Shown here: positions 27,896 to 36,525 of the stretch, in pieces
Layout: each line of letters starts with the position of its first letter
Numbering within the stretch: the stretch's first letter is position 1
Assembly: GCF_021654285.1 (NCBI RefSeq)
Contig: NZ_JAKFZS010000008.1
Location: forward strand, 186,001-250,000
Reading direction: 5' to 3'
Length of the DNA stretch: 64,000 nt
Source of the DNA: Pseudoalteromonas luteoviolacea
GTDB lineage: Bacteria; Pseudomonadota; Gammaproteobacteria; Enterobacterales; Alteromonadaceae
Translations under genes and position numbers: made by a program
Notes under the pieces: generated by a model
Told to the model about the DNA's origin: nothing
Database searches by the model: none
What the model saw: only the letters and a program-made list of their open reading frames with translations

Positions 27896-28486
27896 TTAAA
27901 CTTGCCATTGCATAAAATTAGTTAAAAGCTGTGCGCCCACTTTGGCGCTTTTTTCCGGGTGAAATTGCATGCCTGCGTAGTTATCTTTGGCGATGATGGC
28001 AGAAAATGCTTGCCCGTACTCGCAGCTTGCTAGGGTTGTGTCATTGAGCTCATGGGCAAAACTGTGCACAAAATAAACCTGGTCATCATTACTGATCCCT
28101 TGTGTTAAAGGGTGTGGCTTAGTGACGTTGATATTGTTCCAACCCATGTGTGGACTCGTTAAATCACCGGTTTGCAGAGCCTTAATGCTGCCATCAATGA
28201 TCCCAAGCCCCGTGACATCACCTTCTTCGCTGTAATCACAAAGCATTTGCATACCTAAACAAATGCCCATGAGGGGCTTTTGGTAAGCGTTAATGGCTTC
28301 TTTCCAACCTTGTTCGTTCAAGCGTTTGATGGCCACATTGGCATGGCCAACACCTGGGAGGACAGCGCGGTCAAACTTAGCTAACTGGTTTGGATCAGAT
28401 AACACTTCAGGTATCACGCCCAAACGCTCGAAAGCAAAGCGTACAGAGTTGATATTGGCGCACCCGGTATTAATTATGGCTATCAT
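27896..28486 (-). CDS. hisH: Imidazole glycerol phosphate synthase glutaminase subunit
   Basis: 196 residues starting at an ATG that overlaps the hisB stop as ATGA; a GTG two codons earlier sits directly against the AGGGG ribosome-binding site and is rejected. It starts [23 protein letters not shown]. The catalytic Cys is in GICLGMQML, and the triad His and Glu are in [12 protein letters not shown]. It supplies ammonia from glutamine to HisF. Length is normal and all catalytic residues are present. Confidence 0.96.
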   Translation of the reverse strand: MIAIINTGCANINSVRFAFERLGVIPEVLSDPNQLAKFDRAVLPGVGHANVAIKRLNEQGWKEAINAYQKPLMGICLGMQMLCDYSEEGDVTGLGIIDGSIKALQTGDLTSPHMGWNNINVTKPHPLTQGISNDDQVYFVHSFAHELNDTTLASCEYGQAFSAIIAKDNYAGMQFHPEKSAKVGAQLLTNFMQWQV

Positions 28487-29544
28487 AAACACCCCTTTGA
28501 GCTAGCAGTAAGTTGAGACACATCTTTGGCTATGGCCATTCTTAAAGCGCGGGAAAATGCCTTGAATAAGCCTTCAACTTGGTGGTGGCAGTTACCGTCT
28601 GAAACACTTAATATCAGGCTTACTTGGGCATTATCCGATAGCGATTTAAAAAAGTGCTCCACCATTTGCACATCTAAGTCACCAACATTTTCACGACTAA
28701 AGTTGGCATTAAGTACAAATGATGCGCGGCCTGATAAATCTAATTGGCACTCGGCTTTACATTCATCCATCGGCAAGGCAAAACCGTATCGTGCGATTTG
28801 TGATTTAGTACCAAGTGCTTCTCGTAATACCTGACCAAGCGCGATACCGACATCTTCGACTAAGTGGTGCTCATCTATGTGTAGATCGCCCTTTGCCTTT
28901 ATTTCAAGACCAATATTGGCGTGGGTACGGATCTGATCAAGCATGTGGTCGAAAAAGCCAAGGCCTGTATTTATTTCGCCATTGGCGGTTTGGTCTAGGT
29001 TTGCTGCAACGGAGATCTGCGTCTCTTTAGTATTTCTGATCACACTGGCTTGACGGTTTTGCGTAGTCAGTTCGGTAACAATTTTGTTCCAATCCCCGTC
29101 GTACAAAATACCTTGAATACATAGGTTTTGAGCAAGTTGGATATCTGTTTGGCGATCTCCAATCACATAAGAGCGAGCGAGGTCGACTTTACCTGAGCGC
29201 ATAATAGAAGTGAGTAGACCGGTTTTTGGTTTGCGGCAATCACAGTTGTCTTCGTCAAAGTGCGGACAAATCAGCACTTCGTCAAATTTAATGCCTTGTG
29301 ATGAGAAGATTTCCATCATTTTGTTGTGTGGTGCGGCAAAGTCTTCTTCAGGAAAACTGTCAGTGCCCAACCCGTCTTGGTTAGACACCATGACAAGACG
29401 GTATCCTGCGCTTTGCAAAGCCAGCATGGCTGGAATTACATTAGGTAGAAGCGCTAATTTTTCTAGGCTATCTACCTGCTTGTCTGTTACAGGTTCTTCG
29501 ATTAATGTGCCATCACGGTCGATGAATAGATATGGCGTACTCAT
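28483..29544 (-). CDS. hisB: Histidinol-phosphatase/imidazoleglycerol-phosphate dehydratase
   Basis: 353 residues, the fused enterobacterial-type HisB. The N-terminal HAD phosphatase has the nucleophile in [12 protein letters not shown], then a zinc loop [15 protein letters not shown]. The C-terminal dehydratase (about 165-353) has [18 protein letters not shown], then [14 protein letters not shown] and [13 protein letters not shown] with the manganese-binding histidines. It catalyses steps 6 and 8 of histidine biosynthesis. It lies 9 bases after hisC. Confidence 0.97.
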   Translation of the reverse strand: MSTPYLFIDRDGTLIEEPVTDKQVDSLEKLALLPNVIPAMLALQSAGYRLVMVSNQDGLGTDSFPEEDFAAPHNKMMEIFSSQGIKFDEVLICPHFDEDNCDCRKPKTGLLTSIMRSGKVDLARSYVIGDRQTDIQLAQNLCIQGILYDGDWNKIVTELTTQNRQASVIRNTKETQISVAANLDQTANGEINTGLGFFDHMLDQIRTHANIGLEIKAKGDLHIDEHHLVEDVGIALGQVLREALGTKSQIARYGFALPMDECKAECQLDLSGRASFVLNANFSRENVGDLDVQMVEHFFKSLSDNAQVSLILSVSDGNCHHQVEGLFKAFSRALRMAIAKDVSQLTASSKGCL

Positions 29545-29553
29545 TTTACTTCC

Positions 29554-30603
29554 TTACTTACTTTGCTCTAGCCAAAGTTTGACTTGTTCTAGTTCTTGCT
29601 CGCTACCAATAGATATTCTTAGCCAGTTGTCTTCACCAAATAGTGTAAACGGGCGCATAATGGTGCCGGCTTTCATTGCTTGTTCTATAAGTGCTTTGTC
29701 GCTTAATTGCAGCGTCACGAAATTGCCCTCACCGCAAAGAACCTGAGTGACTTTAGGTGAGTTACTCAGCCATATTTTTAGTTTGGCTTTATTACTATTT
29801 AAAATGTTAACTTGTCTGCGCATTTGCGTGATTGCATCTACAGACAGCGCCTGCTCTGCTATTTTTGCTACCGCGGTAGATACCGGGTAGGGCGCGATGA
29901 CTTTGCGTATAGGGTTTAATACCGCATCATTGGCCAACAAGAAGCCTGTTCTAAGCCCTGCTAACGCAAAAGCTTTAGAAAGGGTTCTCAGCACCACGAC
30001 ATTATTGAAATCTTGCAGCAAAGATACCGCACTTTGCTCTGGGGCAAACTCAATATATGCTTCGTCTACGACGACAAGTGCAGAGTTCTCAAGTGCTTTG
30101 GCGAGCGCTGCAATCTTGTCAATTGGTGTCAGGCTGCCAGTTGGGTTATTTGGATTACAAATAAACACCAGTTTAGCGTCGCCGATAAGTGCGCTTAGTT
30201 CGCTGATTTGTTCTTCTTTCAATTGATCTTGTGAAAGGGCGTTAATGGCAATGTTTTGCGTATCAGCTGAGACTTTGTACATACCGTAAGTCGGTGTGAA
30301 AATGGCGATACTGTCTCTGGCTGGTTCACAAAATGTGCGCATTAATAGCTCAATGCCTTCATCGGCACCTCGGGTCATCAATACCTGATTTGCCGACAAT
30401 TGTGCATACTCACTATATGCATTAATTACGGATTCTGGTTGAGGCTCCGGGTAGCGATTTAAATCATCAATAGAAACCTCAATGCTTTTACTAAATGGAC
30501 TTTCGTTGGCATTTAGCCATGTATTTCCTGTGATCTTTTCACTCTTTGCTGAGCTATATGCTTTCAAGCTCTCGATATTTTTTGGTAGCAATGAAGTAGC
30601 CAT
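29554..30603 (-). CDS. hisC: Histidinol-phosphate aminotransferase
   Basis: 349 residues, fold type I PLP enzyme. NRYPEPQPESV is the typical N-terminal piece. Also present are CNPNNPTGSLTP, VVVDEAYIEFAPE and the PLP lysine in VVLRTLSKAFALAGLRTGFL. It transaminates imidazoleacetol phosphate with glutamate. The ATG overlaps the hisD stop by one base (TAATG). Confidence 0.96.
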   Translation of the reverse strand: MATSLLPKNIESLKAYSSAKSEKITGNTWLNANESPFSKSIEVSIDDLNRYPEPQPESVINAYSEYAQLSANQVLMTRGADEGIELLMRTFCEPARDSIAIFTPTYGMYKVSADTQNIAINALSQDQLKEEQISELSALIGDAKLVFICNPNNPTGSLTPIDKIAALAKALENSALVVVDEAYIEFAPEQSAVSLLQDFNNVVVLRTLSKAFALAGLRTGFLLANDAVLNPIRKVIAPYPVSTAVAKIAEQALSVDAITQMRRQVNILNSNKAKLKIWLSNSPKVTQVLCGEGNFVTLQLSDKALIEQAMKAGTIMRPFTLFGEDNWLRISIGSEQELEQVKLWLEQSK

Positions 30604-31898
30604 TATTGTGTTCCACCATTTAATCTAATTGCAACGGCATTGGCGTGTGCATCAAGTCCTTCGGCTTCTGCTAATGGCAAGATAGCCTTACTTAAATTAG
30701 ACAAGCCCTGTTTAGTAATTGACTGAACGGTATAGGTTCTAAAAAAGTCCATTAAATTTAAACTGGAATAAGTTTTAGAGTAACCATACGTTGGTAGTAC
30801 ATGATTGGTTCCTGATGCATAGTCGCCAGCTGACTCTGGTGTGTAGTCGCCGACAAAAACAGAGCCTGCGTTTTTCACCAAATCAACACGAGACTGCGCA
30901 TCTCTTAATTGCAGTATTAAGTGCTCTGGACCATATTCAGCTGACAATTCAAAGGCCTTATCTATTGATTCAACTAAGACCAGCGCACTGTTGTTCATGG
31001 CTTGTTTTGCGATTTCAGCTCTAGATAGCTCAGTCAGTTGCCTTGTGATTTCAGCTTCTACTTCAGTGATAAAGGCTTCACTATCACTGAGTAGTAATAC
31101 TTGAGAGTCAGCGCCGTGCTCAGCTTGTGATAGTAAATCAGCTGCCGCAAAAGCAGGGTTAGCGTGTTCATCTGCGATGACCAGTACTTCTGATGGACCT
31201 GCAGGCATGTCGATAGCAAAGCCAGGGACAGACTGGGATAACAGTTGCTTTGCCATGGTGACATATGCATTGCCTGGGCCAAACACCTTATCTACTTTTG
31301 GTACCGTCTCAGTACCCAGCGCCATGGCTGCTATCACACCTGCACCACCGCTTTCTATGATGATGTTTATACCGCATTTTTTTGCTGCATATAAAATAGC
31401 AGGGTGGATCGGCTCTTCACCTTTTACTGGGGTCGCGAGCACCACAGTTTTTGCACCGCTTAGTTGTGCGCAGACACCTTGCATTAATACGGAAGAGGGC
31501 AAAGGTGCGCTCCCGCCCGGTACGTAAATCCCGACAGCTTCAATGGCCTGATATTTTAGCTCGCATACCACGCCGGGCTGCGTTTCAAGCTGTTTAGGCT
31601 CTGGTAGCTGCAGCTCGTGAAATGCGCGTACATTGTTGTAAGCTTGATCGATGGCGCTTTTTAGCTCATTGCTGAGTTGAAATTCACTTTGTGTGATTTC
31701 ATCTTCAGGTACTCTTAGTCTATCTGATTGGCGGTTATCAAACTGTTTGGCCATTTCCAATAATGCCTGATCGCCTTTTTGACGCACGCAGTCAATGATG
31801 TCTTCGACTGCTGCTTGCACTCCCGCTCCTGCACTAACGGCAGGGCGAGTGAGTATTGCTTGCTGTGCTTGTTGGTCAAGTTGATCCCAAACTAGCAT
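30603..31898 (-). CDS. hisD: Histidinol dehydrogenase
   Basis: 431 residues, normal length. It is an NAD- and zinc-dependent enzyme that oxidises histidinol twice to histidine. Family segments are VGIYVPGGSAPLPSSVLM, KVFGPGNAYVTMAKQ, DMPAGPSEVLVIAD, DLLSQAEHGADSQ with a zinc ligand, and PESAGDYASGTNHVLPTYGY with the catalytic Glu/His pair. It starts 3 bases after hisG and overlaps hisC by one base. Confidence 0.97.
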   Translation of the reverse strand: MLVWDQLDQQAQQAILTRPAVSAGAGVQAAVEDIIDCVRQKGDQALLEMAKQFDNRQSDRLRVPEDEITQSEFQLSNELKSAIDQAYNNVRAFHELQLPEPKQLETQPGVVCELKYQAIEAVGIYVPGGSAPLPSSVLMQGVCAQLSGAKTVVLATPVKGEEPIHPAILYAAKKCGINIIIESGGAGVIAAMALGTETVPKVDKVFGPGNAYVTMAKQLLSQSVPGFAIDMPAGPSEVLVIADEHANPAFAAADLLSQAEHGADSQVLLLSDSEAFITEVEAEITRQLTELSRAEIAKQAMNNSALVLVESIDKAFELSAEYGPEHLILQLRDAQSRVDLVKNAGSVFVGDYTPESAGDYASGTNHVLPTYGYSKTYSSLNLMDFFRTYTVQSITKQGLSNLSKAILPLAEAEGLDAHANAVAIRLNGGTQ

Positions 31899-31901
31899 AA
31901 G

Positions 31902-32801
31902 TTACTCCATCATTTTTTCGATTGGCATGACGAGGATAGAGTTCGCACCAAGTGCTTTTAGCTCTTCCATGGTTTCCCAAAATAATGTTTCACTACTTAC
32001 CATGTGTAGGGCAACATAGTCGTCACTGCCCGCAAGTGATAACAGCGTTGGTTGACCTGTGCCTGGTAGCAATTCGCACACTTCTTCAAGCTTTGCTTTT
32101 GGTGCGTGTAGCATGATGTATTTGCTTTCCTTGGCTTGGCGCACGCCTTTTAAACGCGGTAGTAACTTGTTGATTAGGGAAAGCTTACTGTCGTCATTCA
32201 GGTTTGCATTTTGGATTAAGCATGCGTTTGATTCTAAAATGGTATCACCTTGCATTAAGCCGTTTGCTTCGAGCGTTGCACCTGTTGAGACGAGGTCGCA
32301 AATTGCATCTGCAAGGCCTGCACGAGGCGCAACTTCAACTGAACCCGTCAGCATGACCACGCTGGCATCGATATTTTCTTTAACAAGATATTGCTTAAGA
32401 ATTTCAGGGTAGGTGGTGGCAATGCGTTTGCCGTTAAACCAATCTCTTGACTGCGCACCTAGCTCTTGTGGCCAAGCAAGTGCCAGTCTGCAATAACCAA
32501 AATCAAGTTTCGATAGTTTTTTAACCGCGTTAGATTGGCCTGCGCGCGCTCGCTCTGCTTGCGTTTCTACCAGTACGTTTTCACCAACAATGCCTAAGTC
32601 ACAAACGCCGTCCATGACCAAGCCAGGAATGTCGTCATCACGAACACGAAGTACATCGATTGGCATATTGGTCGAGTGTGCGATTAAGCGTTGTTCACGT
32701 AAGTTCAACTTAACGCCGAGTTGTTTTAACAAGGATTGGCAGTCTTTGGATAATCTGCCTGACTTTTGGATTGCGATACGTAAGCGATTAGATGTATTCA
32801 T
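31902..32801 (-). CDS. hisG: ATP phosphoribosyltransferase (long form)
   Basis: 299 residues, the long, self-sufficient type with a C-terminal regulatory ACT-like domain. N-terminal features are [21 protein letters not shown] and [16 protein letters not shown]. The PRPP loop is [18 protein letters not shown]. The C-terminal domain (about 225-299) includes [24 protein letters not shown], and binds histidine in homologues. It catalyses the committed, feedback-inhibited step. It is the first structural gene after the hisL leader, so attenuation acts on the whole operon. Confidence 0.96.
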   Translation of the reverse strand: MNTSNRLRIAIQKSGRLSKDCQSLLKQLGVKLNLREQRLIAHSTNMPIDVLRVRDDDIPGLVMDGVCDLGIVGENVLVETQAERARAGQSNAVKKLSKLDFGYCRLALAWPQELGAQSRDWFNGKRIATTYPEILKQYLVKENIDASVVMLTGSVEVAPRAGLADAICDLVSTGATLEANGLMQGDTILESNACLIQNANLNDDSKLSLINKLLPRLKGVRQAKESKYIMLHAPKAKLEEVCELLPGTGQPTLLSLAGSDDYVALHMVSSETLFWETMEELKALGANSILVMPIEKMME

Positions 32802-32827
32802 AATTTATTTCCTAATATTCAAAAACG

Positions 32828-32851
32828 AAAAACCCCGAGGGAACCTCAGGG
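32828..32851 (-). terminator. his attenuator terminator
   Basis: On the minus strand an 8-bp stem (one T-G pair), ccctgagg paired with cctcgggg, with a 3-base loop and a T-run. It lies about 27 bases before hisG. Its 5' arm, gaggttcc, is exactly complementary to ggaacctc farther upstream (32887-32894), which would form the antiterminator. Confidence 0.9.
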
Positions 32852-32886
32852 CGAAATAAATTTTAAATACGTTGAATGATTCGCCG

Positions 32887-32894
32887 GAGGTTCC
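32887..32894 (-). promoter_or_regulatory. his antiterminator arm
   Basis: The minus-strand octamer ggaacctc is the perfect complement of gaggttcc (32840-32847) in the terminator. If the ribosome stalls on the His codons of hisL, this arm would be free to pair and block termination. The pairing is seen in sequence; the function follows the known his mechanism. Confidence 0.75.
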
Positions 32895-32930
32895 TTTTAG
32901 GAATAACCCACCAGCGAAATACCTGACAGG

Positions 32931-32981
32931 CTATCCCGATGTATGATGGTGATGATGTACTGCTGTCAGATTTAAAAGCAT
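32931..32981 (-). CDS. hisL: his operon leader peptide
   Basis: A 16-residue open frame, MLLNLTAVHHHHHTSG, has five consecutive His codons (E. coli hisL has seven). AGGTAAG lies just upstream of the ATG. It is followed by an antiterminator arm and an attenuator terminator before hisG. Translation speed over the His codons would set read-through into the his operon. It is too short for ordinary gene finding, but its content and place leave little doubt. Confidence 0.93.
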   Translation of the reverse strand: MLLNLTAVHHHHHTSG

Positions 32982-33146
32982 GTTCTTACCTGTTTGTAAA
33001 AATTTCTGTAATTCGATTAACTTTTTATAGATAATCATGAAATTACCAAAGCATGCAAGTACTTTTTAAAAATAAATAAAGAATACGTTATATCTGCCGA
33101 TAATAAGTATGTAGGTCAATAGTTTATTTCGTTGGAGGATAAGCTT

Positions 33147-33377
33147 ATGGATGTTTTTAAGCCTTACATGGCACCTATTGTTCGATTAAAAGTTGCACAT
33201 AATGGGCCGTTTAAAATAGTCGGTGTGCTTGATAACAAAGCTGAAAAGATCAAAGGGAAATCTCAAGCTAATAGTGTAGACAGTGAATTAAAACACCAGC
33301 GGGAGTTGCCTCCTGATGACGATGATGAAAATACTAACAGCTCAGATGATGAAAAACATCTGGATACTTGGGCCTAG
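33147..33377 (+). CDS. Small hypothetical protein with acidic tail
   Basis: 76 residues from an ATG with GGAGG 9 bases upstream. The first half, MDVFKPYMAPIVRLKVAHNG then FKIVGVLDNKAEKIKGK, looks like a short folded or DNA/protein-contacting segment. The second half is very acidic: LPPDDDDENTNSSDDEKHLD. It has no signal peptide or membrane segment, and no family is recognised. It is 130 bases before yoaA in the same direction; co-transcription is possible but not shown. Confidence 0.65.
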   Translation: MDVFKPYMAPIVRLKVAHNGPFKIVGVLDNKAEKIKGKSQANSVDSELKHQRELPPDDDDENTNSSDDEKHLDTWA

Positions 33378-33509
33378 TTTAAGCAAAAAAAGCGTGCGTT
33401 AATCTATTAATCTAGCATAAAAACAAGGGCTGAGTTGAAAGGGCGCCTTGCTCTCGCTTTGATTTAAAATTAGAATTGCCTGAGTTATTTAGTCAGGTAA
33501 TATTTCTCT

Positions 33510-35432
33510 TTGTCCATAGAACAGTACTTCTCAAAGACCGGTCCACTTGCTAATCATTTTAGTGGGTACCAACCAAGACAACCTCAAATCGAAATGGCTA
33601 TTGCGATTGACGATATAGTCAAAAACGGTGGTCAATGCGTGGTAGAAGCTGGTACCGGTACTGGTAAAACATTCGCGTACCTTGTTCCTGCACTAATAAA
33701 TACCAAAAAAATTGTCATTTCAACTGGATCTAAGGCCCTTCAAGAGCAGCTCTATCACAGAGATTTACCAAATCTCTTAAAGGCGCTGGGCAAAGGGCGA
33801 AAAACGGCACTGCTTAAAGGTCGTGCAAACTATTTGTGTACATACCGTTTAAATCAGCATGTTGCTCATGTCCCAACAGACGATCCTGACGTCATGCATC
33901 AACTTGCAATGGTTGCCAAGTTTGCAACAGAAACGCAAAGTGGTGATCTGGCTGATTGCGTTGGTATAGAGGAAGATGCCAAAGTCTTACCTTATGTCAG
34001 TTCCACCGCAGATAACTGTCTAGGGAAAGAGTGCCCAGATTTTGCTGAGTGCTATATACGTAAAGCTCGCCTAAAAGCCATGGAAGCCGACTTAGTGGTG
34101 ATAAATCATCATTTATTCTTTGCTGATATGGCGGTTAAGGATTCTGGCTTTGCCGAGTTGATGCCAACTGCCGATACCTATGTTTTTGATGAAGCGCATC
34201 AGGTCAATGAGATTGCGAGCGATTATTTCGGTGAGTCAATCAGTACTAAGCAGCTCAATGATTTAGTCAATGATATTCGTGTTATTTATCTGAGTGATAT
34301 GCCAGATATGCTGCAATTGGGTAAAACGCTCAATAAGTTAACCACCAGTATTGCTGATTTAAGACTGGTATTTGGCGGTGATGGCGCCCGTGGAGATTGG
34401 CGGGAGGCGCTTAAAGATAAAGTAATTTGTGAAGCGCTGCACCGAGTCATTGGTAATTTAGATTTTTTGTATAAAGTGCTCAAACTGTGCCTTGACCGCA
34501 GTGACAAAATTGAGCACCCATTTGAGCGCGTATTGGCGTTTAAAGGCCAAATGGAACGGGCGTTTGATGTTGCTCAAACTGGGTACAGTTACTGGTTTGA
34601 AACCACGCGTCGATTTGTAACCATTCACATTACCCCACTGGATGTATCAAACCGTTTTCAGGAATTAGTTAAAAAAACAGAGGCTGGTTTTGTCTTTACC
34701 TCAGCGACGCTGTCGGTTGACAATAAGCTTGACCATTTTAATGCAAGTCTTGGTTTAAAACCGGATTTTCACAAAATTGTAGACAGTCCGTTTGATTATC
34801 AAAAGCAAGCATTATTGTGTTTACCTAGGTATTTACCTGAGACCAAAGATGAACTCATGCCGCACTCCTTGGTTAAAATAGCAAAGTCGGTTATTAATGC
34901 AGCTGAGGGGCGTACATTTTTACTCTTTACTAGTTATCGTGTTATGCATCTGGTATACGAGGGGATCAGTACTGCGACTGAGTACCCCGTCTTTATGCAA
35001 GGCCAGTCGTCAAAGCGCATTATACTTGAGCAGTTTATTCGTCATGGTAACGCGGTTTTGCTTGGTACCGCCTCGTTTTGGGAAGGGGTGGATGTACGTG
35101 GAGATGCATTAAGTTGTGTTGTCATCGATAAGCTGCCTTTCACTTCTCCTGATGATCCACTATTACAAGCTAAAATGAAAGACGCTGAGCTGAGTGGTAA
35201 AGAGCCTTTTGAGGACATTCAATTACCTCAGGCCGTCATTGCACTCAAGCAAGGTGTAGGTCGCTTGATCCGAGATAGATCTGATAAAGGGGTGCTTATT
35301 ATTTGCGATAATCGTTTAGTTACGAGAAAATACGGCGAAACGTTTATTAAAAGTCTTCCTCCTATGACGCGTACGCGAGATTTGGAGAAGGCATTGAATT
35401 TTTTAGAGAACATCGATAAACATGAAACATAA
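33510..35432 (+). CDS. yoaA: ATP-dependent DNA helicase YoaA (DinG/XPD family)
   Basis: 640 residues, close to E. coli YoaA. The Walker A motif is VVEAGTGTGKTFAYL (about 42-56). Motif II is VFDEAHQ. The Fe-S cluster cysteines are spread from NYLCTYR to NCLGKECPDFAEC, as in XPD-type helicases. C-terminal motifs are GTASFWEGVDVRGDALS and QGVGRLIRDRSDKGVLII. It is a 5'-3' DNA helicase linked in E. coli to tolerance of damaged replication forks. TTG is used as start, with an AGG upstream; the protein then begins normally. The last 11 bases overlap tsaB, the same neighbour as in E. coli. Confidence 0.95.
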   Translation: MSIEQYFSKTGPLANHFSGYQPRQPQIEMAIAIDDIVKNGGQCVVEAGTGTGKTFAYLVPALINTKKIVISTGSKALQEQLYHRDLPNLLKALGKGRKTALLKGRANYLCTYRLNQHVAHVPTDDPDVMHQLAMVAKFATETQSGDLADCVGIEEDAKVLPYVSSTADNCLGKECPDFAECYIRKARLKAMEADLVVINHHLFFADMAVKDSGFAELMPTADTYVFDEAHQVNEIASDYFGESISTKQLNDLVNDIRVIYLSDMPDMLQLGKTLNKLTTSIADLRLVFGGDGARGDWREALKDKVICEALHRVIGNLDFLYKVLKLCLDRSDKIEHPFERVLAFKGQMERAFDVAQTGYSYWFETTRRFVTIHITPLDVSNRFQELVKKTEAGFVFTSATLSVDNKLDHFNASLGLKPDFHKIVDSPFDYQKQALLCLPRYLPETKDELMPHSLVKIAKSVINAAEGRTFLLFTSYRVMHLVYEGISTATEYPVFMQGQSSKRIILEQFIRHGNAVLLGTASFWEGVDVRGDALSCVVIDKLPFTSPDDPLLQAKMKDAELSGKEPFEDIQLPQAVIALKQGVGRLIRDRSDKGVLIICDNRLVTRKYGETFIKSLPPMTRTRDLEKALNFLENIDKHET

Positions 35433-36108
35433 TTTGCTAGCAATAGATGCTTCTACTGAAGCTTTGAGCCTCGCCCTTCACTTTAAAGGTAAAACTTTTA
35501 CTCACTTTGAAGTGTGTCCACAGCAACACAGTCAGAAAATTCTGCCACTTGTAGATGCGTTATTATCTGAAGCAAATTGCTCATTAAAAGACTTAGACGG
35601 CATTGTTTATGGCCGAGGTCCGGGTAGTTTTACTGGTGTTCGAATAGGTGTGGCAGTAGCACAAGGCCTTGCGTATTCTGCAGGGTTGAAATTACATGGT
35701 GTGTCTACTTTACAAGCTATGGCGCAAGAAGCCCTGCAAACACAAGATTGTAAAGAAGTCGTCAGTGCCATAGATGCGCGTATGGGGGAGATTTACCTTG
35801 GTCACTTTGGGGCTGACGAGCATGGTAATGCGGTTGCTAAACAAGACGAAATTGTGATTAAGCCTGAAATCATCAATGATGATTTTAATGGGGTAAAAGG
35901 TGTTGGTACTGGATGGCAGACTTATGCTGACGATGCAAAGCGCTTAAATGTCTCTGTCATTGATTCAGTTTCGCTGCCTAATGCGCAATTTATGCTTGCA
36001 ATTGGTGATATTGGGTTCACCAATGGTGATACAGTTGCGGCGCAGGATGCACAGCCGCACTATGTGAGGGATACCGTTACTTGGAAGAAGTTGCCAGGTA
36101 GAGAATAA
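35422..36108 (+). CDS. tsaB: tRNA threonylcarbamoyladenosine biosynthesis protein TsaB
   Basis: 228 residues. The ASKHA-type N-terminus is NLLAIDASTEALSLALH, followed by HSQKILPLVDALL and YGRGPGSFTGVRIGVAVAQGLAYS, the TsaB signature. TsaB forms a complex with TsaD and TsaE to make t6A37 on ANN-decoding tRNAs, acting as the platform subunit. The gene overlaps yoaA by 11 bases, implying coupled translation. Confidence 0.96.
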   Translation: MKHNLLAIDASTEALSLALHFKGKTFTHFEVCPQQHSQKILPLVDALLSEANCSLKDLDGIVYGRGPGSFTGVRIGVAVAQGLAYSAGLKLHGVSTLQAMAQEALQTQDCKEVVSAIDARMGEIYLGHFGADEHGNAVAKQDEIVIKPEIINDDFNGVKGVGTGWQTYADDAKRLNVSVIDSVSLPNAQFMLAIGDIGFTNGDTVAAQDAQPHYVRDTVTWKKLPGRE

Positions 36109-36148
36109 AGCACTATCCTTATATTAGGCACAAATATAGGCGCGTGTA

Positions 36149-36439
36149 ATGCGGATTAATCAAGTTGTTCAAAATCAGGACACTTATCAATTTAACTCCA
36201 AAGTAGTTAAAACTCAGGAGAATGCGCGCTCTAATGATATTGCTAGTCCAGTTAGCGATATAAAATTCAGCCCTCAAGGCATCAAGTTGGCCGAGCAGTT
36301 TCAACAAGATAAGCGCTCGGTCATCTATGACCAACCTACCTTCAATTCAAACAAAGCTGTTCAAGCTTATTCCTCCGTACAAAACGAAAATAGACGGTCC
36401 GAAATTCAATCTCTCATTGGTGTTGATATATACGCTTGA
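36149..36439 (+). CDS. Hypothetical protein, 96 residues
   Basis: Not recognised with certainty. It is small and hydrophilic: MRINQVVQNQDTYQFNSK, then VSDIKFSPQGIKLAEQFQQD and SLIGVDIYA at the end. It has no signal peptide, Cys or membrane segment. The pattern (MRIN- at the start, an -S-PQG- piece, and a short amphipathic C-terminus) is common in small proteins after tsaB in related marine bacteria as far as I recall, but I give no function. It lies 40 bases after tsaB and may be in the same transcript. Confidence 0.7.
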   Translation: MRINQVVQNQDTYQFNSKVVKTQENARSNDIASPVSDIKFSPQGIKLAEQFQQDKRSVIYDQPTFNSNKAVQAYSSVQNENRRSEIQSLIGVDIYA

Positions 36440-36525
36440 TCAGGTTGAATTATTTTCAGTAAAAAAATGCAAGAACCGATTGTAATCTAAATTTATTGGG
36501 GTAATGTAAAAAGAAAAACATAGTT

